A DNA stretch of 64,000 nucleotides from Butyricimonas paravirosa. Its GTDB lineage: Bacteria; Bacteroidota; Bacteroidia; Bacteroidales; Marinifilaceae. Below the pieces are notes generated by a model that did no database searches, was not told the DNA's origin, and saw nothing but the letters and a program-made list of their open reading frames with translations. Position 1 is the first letter of the stretch. Every line of letters starts with the position of its first letter. The stretch spans positions 4,774,001 through 4,838,000 of the forward strand of contig NZ_CP043839.1 of NCBI RefSeq assembly GCF_032878955.1, written 5' to 3'. Position numbers and translations under genes: made by a program. Below are positions 58,034 through 64,000 of the stretch, piece after piece.

Positions 58034-61000
58034 ATGGGAAAAAAGAATGTGTTTTCTTCGTTCCGGGGCGATCCGGAACTGATCAAATTGGTGAGGACAA
58101 TGAAGCTAATTATTGTTTTTTTGATGGTGTCAGTGAGCGCGCTTTTCGCAAACGTTGCAGCACAAGACATGAAATTGGACTTACGGGTAGAGCATAAATC
58201 CTTAATCGAAGTGATGGATTTACTAAAACAAAAGTCGGGTTTTTCGTTTATTTACTCTGCCGCGGAGGTGGAATCCGTCACGGGGATCACGATGGATGTC
58301 CGGGATAAGACCATTCGTGAAGTTCTTGATATTGCATTAAGTGGGACAGAATTGACTTACACGATCGAAAGTAATCTGATTATTTTAAGGAAGGTTGTTG
58401 CCCAACAACAGCAACAACAAAAAAGAGTAGTTACGGGGTATGTGACCGGGCAGAATGTAAAAGATACGTTACCGGGAGTGACGGTAATTGTAAAGGGAAC
58501 GTCGAAAGGGGTGACGACAGATATTCACGGTAAATATACGATTATACTACCGGATGGGGATGATGTTGTGTTGTGTTTCTCGTTTATAGGTAAAGAGACA
58601 AAAGAGGTGAAGTACACGGGACAAAAAACGTTGAATGTTAAATTGTCAGATAGTACAGAAGAATTGGAAGAAGTGGTTGTGAATGCCGGTTATCTGAAGA
58701 TTGACAAGCGGCAGTTAACCAGTTCCGTGACCACGATTAAGATGGATGATATTATGGCTCCAGGTATGCGGACGTTGGACCAGATGTTGGAAGGGCATGT
58801 GCCGGGAATGATCTTTATGCAGAATTCAGGACAAGTGGGGGCAACTCCGCGTTTACGGATCCGGGGAACTTCCACGGTGATGGGATCACAGGAGCCTTTG
58901 TGGGTGATTGACGGGATTATTCAAGAGGAACCGGTGAACGTGGATCCTAGTCAGTTGAATGATTTGGACTTCGTGAATTTGTTGGGTAATGCCATATCTG
59001 GATTGAATCCGGAGGATATAGAGCAAATCGACGTGTTAAAGGATGCTTCTGCGACGGCTTTGTACGGAACGAGGGCAGCTAATGGTGTGATCGTGATTAC
59101 TACGAAACAAGGTAAAGTGGGTCCCCCGATGGTGAGATATAGTTTCGGTGGAACTTATTCTCGCCGGCCTCGTTATTCGGACCGGACAATGAACGTGATG
59201 AATTCAGCGGAACGAGTGGCGTTTTCGAGAGAATTGTTGGAAAAACAGATGGCTTATCCGAATAAAAATACGTGGATCGGTTATGAAAAAGCTTACGAGG
59301 ATTATCGTAACGGATTGTTAAGTCCCGAGGAATTCCAAGATGCCACGGAGTATTATGAAACGTTAAATATGGACTGGTTGGATGCCATTTACCGGGATGC
59401 TTTTTCACATAATCACACGCTATCGTTTTCGGGTGGTTCCTCTAATGCAAAGTATTATGCATCCGTGGGGTATAATCGTTCGAATGGTGTGTTACGAAAA
59501 GAGAATGGGGATCGTTACACGGCTAATATGAATGTATCTTTAAATTTTAATCGTTTTAAAGCCCAATTCAAATTGGGGGGGAACGTTCAGGAGCAAGAAC
59601 ACACCCCTTCGGACGTGGGGTTGGCAGATTATGCCCACAATGCCAGCCGTGCCGTGCCATTGTATAACGAGGACGGGTCATTGTATTTCTATCCCAAACA
59701 AGGTGGATATGGGAAACCTTGGTTTAATATTTTAAATGAGCGTGATAATTCTTACCAGAATATTGATAAGAATTCACTTAATTTTTCTGCTCAATTGGAT
59801 TATAATATTTTGGATGATTTAAAGTTGAGTACGACATTTTCTTATGCCATTTCAAATACAAATGAGGATGTTTATCATGGAGAGGATACATTTTATTGTT
59901 TGAATTTGGCTAAAAAGGATTTTAAGGATCCCGCAGGGCATTATGAATCTTCTTCATGGATGACGGCAACACTCTTGCCTTACGGTGGGGAGTTGAAACG
60001 GAACGAGACACGGAACAAAAATTATATGGCACGTGTACAGGTGAATTATAATTTGTTTTTGGATGAGAATCATGATCATCTGGTACAAATTATGGCAGGG
60101 GGGGAGTTGTCATCATCAAATTACACGGGGTTGAACAAAACTTTTCGCTGTTATCAGCCGGAACGGGGATTACTCGTCGGGAATGTAGATACGGAGAAGT
60201 ATAAAACTTATATAAATTGGCTTGCAACAGATCAAAATGCCCGGGGAGTGTTGAAGGATAATTTGAATAATCAGGTTTCTGCTTATGGTGCAATAAATTA
60301 TAGTTATAAAAATCTGTATATTTTGAATGCCAATATGCGTGTGGATTATAGCAATAAGTTTGGAGATCGGTCCCGGGAGAAGTTTTTGCCGATCTGGTCT
60401 GTATCCGGCCGTTGGAATGTGAAACAGGATATAATGGAAGATGTGTACTGGGTGAATGATCTTGCGTTGAAAGCTTCTTTTGGGTATCAAGGTACGGCAC
60501 ATTCCACTCAAAGTCCGAAGTTACAGTTGACGAAAGGAGAGTTGAATGGGGCTTTCGGGGAGTTTTCATCGACAATTAAATCATTCCCAAATCCGGATTT
60601 GGCTTGGGAGAAAACGATGAATTTAAATGCAAGTATTGATTTTTCTTTGTTTAATAACAAGGTGAATGGCTCGTTTTCCTATTATTACAAAAAAACGACA
60701 GATGCTTTTTTAAATAAGAAGGTTGCACAGGTGAATGGGGTTTCTTCTTATGCGGTAAACGAGGGTACGGTAGAAAATCAGGGGCTAGAAGTGGCGTTAA
60801 ATATTAACCCGATTAATACTGCCGTTGGTGGCAATCGTAAAGGATTTTCGTGGCGGATTGACCCGCAATTAGGGCAAGTTGTAAATAAGTTAATTAACAA
60901 AGTGCTTGAGACGGATAAATATGACCCGTTACACGATGATTACACGTATATGGATTTTTTAAATGGTTCTGCTCACGTGTCGGGTAAGCCGCTTAATTCG

Positions 61001-61711
61001 TTCTATTCTTATGAGTTTACGGGGTTGAGTCAGAAGGATGGCCGTCCTACTTTTGCTCGTGTGGGAGAGGAGTATTTTGCAGATTACGTGGATATGCCAA
61101 AATCAAAGGTATTTACGAAGGTGATGAGATATTCCGGGTGCCGAGTACCTTATTTACAAGGAGGTATTAACAATACAATCCAATGGAACGGTTTCGTGTT
61201 GAATTTTAATCTAGCATATAGTATCGGTTCCAAAATTCGTTTGCTAAAATTGTATGATCCACAAGCGAAGAGTGCTGCCGTTGAGCCTATTCAGAATCTA
61301 AGAAAAGAGATGGTAAAGCGGTGGCAGACTTCGGGGGACGAAAAGCACACGAATATACCGGGATTGTTGTCCGCATCGGCTTATACGGAAACATTAACCC
61401 CATGGTGGAATGGTGAGCCGTATGCATTTGCGGAGAATATCTGGGAGATGTATAATTATTCGGATATTCGGGTCGTGAGTGGAAATTATTTGAAATTACA
61501 GAGTTTGAATTTACGTTACGTGTTTTCTGACCAAGTGTGTAAACGTTTAAACGTAAGTTCACTTTATGTTTCTCTTTCGGGGACGAATTTGTTCACGTGG
61601 AGTGCAAAGGAATTGAGAGGACAGGACCCAACTTCGCAATCCGGTTCTTCGTCTAAAATTAACGTGGCGGTACCTGCAACGTATACTATAAGTGTTAATG
61701 TGGCATTTTAA
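58034..61711 (+). CDS. SusC/RagA-type TonB-dependent transporter with STN domain
   Basis: A 1225-residue outer-membrane transporter. A signal peptide (about 24-45, LIIVFLMVSVSALFANVAAQ) follows an N-terminal extension as is common for FecR-linked SusC proteins. The STN (secretin/TonB short) domain is at about 50-125 (VEHKSLIEVMDLLKQKSGFS), then a carboxypeptidase-regulatory-like beta domain (about 137-215), the plug (about 225-350; LWVIDGIIQEEP, VLKDASATALYGTRAANGVI) and a 22-strand barrel. The STN domain would contact the FecR anti-sigma factor encoded at 49387, forming a substrate-sensing loop. It forms an operon with the SusD gene after 3 bases. Confidence 0.96.
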   Translation: MGKKNVFSSFRGDPELIKLVRTMKLIIVFLMVSVSALFANVAAQDMKLDLRVEHKSLIEVMDLLKQKSGFSFIYSAAEVESVTGITMDVRDKTIREVLDIALSGTELTYTIESNLIILRKVVAQQQQQQKRVVTGYVTGQNVKDTLPGVTVIVKGTSKGVTTDIHGKYTIILPDGDDVVLCFSFIGKETKEVKYTGQKTLNVKLSDSTEELEEVVVNAGYLKIDKRQLTSSVTTIKMDDIMAPGMRTLDQMLEGHVPGMIFMQNSGQVGATPRLRIRGTSTVMGSQEPLWVIDGIIQEEPVNVDPSQLNDLDFVNLLGNAISGLNPEDIEQIDVLKDASATALYGTRAANGVIVITTKQGKVGPPMVRYSFGGTYSRRPRYSDRTMNVMNSAERVAFSRELLEKQMAYPNKNTWIGYEKAYEDYRNGLLSPEEFQDATEYYETLNMDWLDAIYRDAFSHNHTLSFSGGSSNAKYYASVGYNRSNGVLRKENGDRYTANMNVSLNFNRFKAQFKLGGNVQEQEHTPSDVGLADYAHNASRAVPLYNEDGSLYFYPKQGGYGKPWFNILNERDNSYQNIDKNSLNFSAQLDYNILDDLKLSTTFSYAISNTNEDVYHGEDTFYCLNLAKKDFKDPAGHYESSSWMTATLLPYGGELKRNETRNKNYMARVQVNYNLFLDENHDHLVQIMAGGELSSSNYTGLNKTFRCYQPERGLLVGNVDTEKYKTYINWLATDQNARGVLKDNLNNQVSAYGAINYSYKNLYILNANMRVDYSNKFGDRSREKFLPIWSVSGRWNVKQDIMEDVYWVNDLALKASFGYQGTAHSTQSPKLQLTKGELNGAFGEFSSTIKSFPNPDLAWEKTMNLNASIDFSLFNNKVNGSFSYYYKKTTDAFLNKKVAQVNGVSSYAVNEGTVENQGLEVALNINPINTAVGGNRKGFSWRIDPQLGQVVNKLINKVLETDKYDPLHDDYTYMDFLNGSAHVSGKPLNSFYSYEFTGLSQKDGRPTFARVGEEYFADYVDMPKSKVFTKVMRYSGCRVPYLQGGINNTIQWNGFVLNFNLAYSIGSKIRLLKLYDPQAKSAAVEPIQNLRKEMVKRWQTSGDEKHTNIPGLLSASAYTETLTPWWNGEPYAFAENIWEMYNYSDIRVVSGNYLKLQSLNLRYVFSDQVCKRLNVSSLYVSLSGTNLFTWSAKELRGQDPTSQSGSSSKINVAVPATYTISVNVAF

Positions 61712-61714
61712 AAG

Positions 61715-63268
61715 ATGAAGTGTATGAAAAAAGTATATTTTTTAGTTTGGATGTGTCTCTGGGGACTAACCGGATGTAGTGATTTCTTGGAAGAAGATTC
61801 GAAAGAGAATACGTACGCAACTTCTTGTAGTGATTTAAATGAGTTATTGGTGGGAAGCGGCTATATGGAGCATCAAGTTGCATACAATAATACAAAATTT
61901 ACGATAAAAACGGCTAGCGGACCTTATTTTCCTTGGTTGCACGTGATGGATGATGATGTAGAGGAGGTCGTGCTAGGCAATTATACGGAGACCAATTCCC
62001 GTTATAAGCTGAATCCTTTCTATACATGGGAGAAGGATCCTTTTAATGAGGCAGGAGTTCTTTTTAATGACCCGACTTGGGGACGTCTATATAAACATAT
62101 TGCGGTGACGAATGTGATTTTGGACAAAGTGGAAGAGTTTACTCATGATACAGAAGAGGATCGCAATATCATACGCGGACAGAGTCATTTTTTAAGGGCC
62201 ACGTATTATTATTTGTTAGTGAATATTTATGCGAAACCTTATGATCCGATCTCCGCGGCCACTGATTTGGGTGTCCCGTTGAAGTTGACACCATACGTAG
62301 AGGATATTGATTACAAGCGAAGCCCTGTGGATAGCGTGTACCACCAGATCGTGCGGGATTTGAAACAGGCTATTCATTATTTGGATGGTTATGAACCAAA
62401 AACCGTACGGCGAGCCACGAAGAGTGCTGCCCAGTTGTTCCTGAGTCGCGTGTATTGTTATATGGGGCAATGGGATTCCGTTCCGGCGTTATGTGAATCT
62501 GTTCTTGCACGGGAAAAATATCAATTGAAGGATTTGACTGTAACGAAAGATACCGGTTGGATCGATGCGAATTCTCCCGAGATTATTTTCTCGCAAGGAA
62601 GTCATTCCACAAATTTTGTTTTTAAAGGAGAGTATGAGAATTCTACAGATGGAATATCGGGGTACCGAATTTCTGATGAATTGCATCAAATATTTGATGA
62701 AAATAAAGATAAGAGGTGGATGTTATCGGTAGATACGATTGATGTGGAGGGATTTACGATTTATATTCCTCGTAAGGTGAGGGCCAGTATGCCGAGTGAG
62801 GAATTTTCGTTCGTTTCGGATAATTTTACGTTCCGGTTATCAGAGGCTTACTTGAATTTGGCGGAAGCTTTGGCGATGACAGGCCGTGAGGGTGAGGCTC
62901 GCAATGTATTGGAAAAACTAATGAAAAAACGGATTGTTGATCTGGCACCGATTACGGAATCGGGAGAAAGCTTGATCCGGTTAATTCGGAAGGAACGTCG
63001 TCGGGAATTTTGTTTTGAAGGACAACGATGGTTTGATTTGAGACGTTATGCCGTATCTTCCAAATTTCCGGAGACGAAGAGCATCAAACATGTAGTTTAT
63101 GATTACGCGTACGGGGATAAGAGTACACCCGGTGTGTACAGGGGATATTATCAGTTGCCGGATTATCCGGATGGTGGATGGGTGTTGCCGATACCGACGC
63201 AGGAGATTGAACAAACGGAAGGTAGTATAGTGAATAATGATAGAGAAAGTTGTCTTTTTTATGAATAA
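61715..63268 (+). CDS. SusD/RagB-type surface lipoprotein
   Basis: A 517-residue substrate-binding lipoprotein partnering SusC. Lipobox LTGC (Cys21 from the first ATG; a second ATG at 61724 gives Cys18). The TPR-like fold is seen in FLRATYYYLLVNIYAKPYDP and ATKSAAQLFLSRVYCYMGQW; the late EAYLNLAEALAMTGREGEAR and RKERRREFCFEGQRWFDLRR are diagnostic of the family. It is followed by an overlapping lipoprotein gene. With the peptidases upstream, its ligand may be a peptide rather than a glycan. Confidence 0.95.
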   Translation: MKCMKKVYFLVWMCLWGLTGCSDFLEEDSKENTYATSCSDLNELLVGSGYMEHQVAYNNTKFTIKTASGPYFPWLHVMDDDVEEVVLGNYTETNSRYKLNPFYTWEKDPFNEAGVLFNDPTWGRLYKHIAVTNVILDKVEEFTHDTEEDRNIIRGQSHFLRATYYYLLVNIYAKPYDPISAATDLGVPLKLTPYVEDIDYKRSPVDSVYHQIVRDLKQAIHYLDGYEPKTVRRATKSAAQLFLSRVYCYMGQWDSVPALCESVLAREKYQLKDLTVTKDTGWIDANSPEIIFSQGSHSTNFVFKGEYENSTDGISGYRISDELHQIFDENKDKRWMLSVDTIDVEGFTIYIPRKVRASMPSEEFSFVSDNFTFRLSEAYLNLAEALAMTGREGEARNVLEKLMKKRIVDLAPITESGESLIRLIRKERRREFCFEGQRWFDLRRYAVSSKFPETKSIKHVVYDYAYGDKSTPGVYRGYYQLPDYPDGGWVLPIPTQEIEQTEGSIVNNDRESCLFYE

Positions 63269-64000
63269 TGTGATGAAAATAAATATATTATTGGAAGGTT
63301 TTTTAGCCTTGATGTTGTTTTGTTCTTGTGGAGATAATGATGAAGCGTTTCCTTCACACATGGAAAAAAACTGGTATGTTATAGAATATGATCCTAATGC
63401 TAGCGAGCTGGATCGCCTGATATATGAGGTTTATGATCGAACCGGATTCCCGATTTTTTATAGTGATACGATCGGGTCTCAAACTCGGTATGATAAGGGG
63501 GGAAATCCTTACACGTATTATGAGGTTTTTAAACCTGGGTATATATTTACGAATAGAACGACGGCCCCTGTCTATTCTATAGAACGAGATGAAAATAGGT
63601 TACGGCAAATGGTGGAATTGCTTGATGAATATGTGTTGGAACCTTATTTTTCGAAGGAGCGTGTTTCTCTTGATCAAGGAAAGTACGGACCGCTTGCCTT
63701 TCTATTTGTAGATACCTTACTTACGGGAAGCGGAAAAAAGGCTGATTCTCTCTATTTAGATTTAGGTGTGTTGGTGTTAAGTACCCGGTATACATGTACT
63801 AGGGGAACGAATAAGTTTATTTCCGTGAGCGAGATGACAGAGGCGGAAAAGGTGAAATATGGATGGAATCTGGCGATATATGAGCTGTTACGTTATTTCC
63901 AAAATTCTTATCCGGATGAAATTAGTGCATATTTTGACATGACAAAAGAGAATCCGGATTTGGAGGGGTATAATTATGATCTTTTTGAAATAGCAAAAAT
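63261..64000 (+). CDS. Lipoprotein gene after susD-like gene, 3' end outside window
   Basis: A frame opens with ATG at 63261, overlapping the SusD stop by 8 bases (a second ATG at 63273 is in frame), and stays open to the end of the window for about 246 codons. It has a hydrophobic signal with lipobox LFCSC followed by GDND, so it is a lipoprotein. The mature part reads EKNWYVIEYDPNASELDRLI, EVYDRTGFPIFYSDTIG and EMTEAEKVKYGWNLAIYELL. Similar proteins after SusD genes in Bacteroidales are sometimes metallopeptidase-like, but no HExxH-type motif lies in the visible part, so I leave the function open. Confidence 0.8.
   Translation, partial: MNNVMKINILLEGFLALMLFCSCGDNDEAFPSHMEKNWYVIEYDPNASELDRLIYEVYDRTGFPIFYSDTIGSQTRYDKGGNPYTYYEVFKPGYIFTNRTTAPVYSIERDENRLRQMVELLDEYVLEPYFSKERVSLDQGKYGPLAFLFVDTLLTGSGKKADSLYLDLGVLVLSTRYTCTRGTNKFISVSEMTEAEKVKYGWNLAIYELLRYFQNSYPDEISAYFDMTKENPDLEGYNYDLFEIAK

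Overview
This window comes from a Bacteroidales genome, most probably the Odoribacter/Butyricimonas group (family Odoribacteraceae, inferred from gene style only). The evidence is the Bat (Bacteroides aerotolerance) operon, a SusC/SusD pair under an ECF sigma/FecR system with DUF4974-type ending, DUF3868/DUF3575 genes, SPII lipoproteins, near absence of Shine-Dalgarno sequences, and many -7 boxes of the Bacteroidetes type TAnnTTTG. No rRNA, tRNA, CRISPR array or complete insertion sequence was seen.

Layout. 3-1478: 3' part of priA. 1919-10751: eight-gene MoxR-DUF58-Bat operon (MoxR ATPase, DUF58, a BatD-like membrane protein, BatA, BatB, BatC, BatD, BatE). 11394-13123: dnaX, split into two frames at a run of ten A residues, the layout expected for gamma/tau production by frameshifting or slippage. 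13238-21310: housekeeping and envelope genes (CPA2 antiporter, membrane ferredoxin, DUF47-PiT phosphate uptake, small membrane protein, OMPLA-type phospholipase, gpmA, exonuclease III). 21311-21787: four tandem hairpins with compensatory stem changes. 21788-26247: DUF3868/DUF3575 envelope pair, then two paralogous regulators with an HU gene between them.

26360-34592: thioredoxin-like lipoprotein, a MITE-like element, DJ-1/HxlR divergent pair, a Zn/Cd-type P1B ATPase with Fur-family regulator and HMA chaperone, S4 protein, FadL-type porin and type II NADH dehydrogenase. 34610-45790: bacterioferritin, B12-radical SAM protein, flavodoxin, ppk-ppx polyphosphate operon, Upf1-like helicase with methionine aminopeptidase, L,D-transpeptidase and a coiled-coil lipoprotein. 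46056-48285: two AraC regulators around a pyridoxamine-oxidase-fold protein.

48715-64000: an ECF sigma/FecR-regulated locus. An unannotated 36-codon frame couples sigma to anti-sigma; then come a subtilase, a double-thioredoxin protein and an S9 peptidase (one operon), a lipoprotein, and SusC-SusD-lipoprotein running off the window. The protease content suggests protein or peptide capture rather than glycan use (inference).

The most unusual items are the covarying hairpin array (21424-21745), the dnaX A10 frameshift site (12488-12497), the pair of related palindromic MITE-like elements (27327-27520 and 55989-56143), two arrays of 11-bp period (10984-11049 and 48496-48531), and the HU gene between paralogous regulators.
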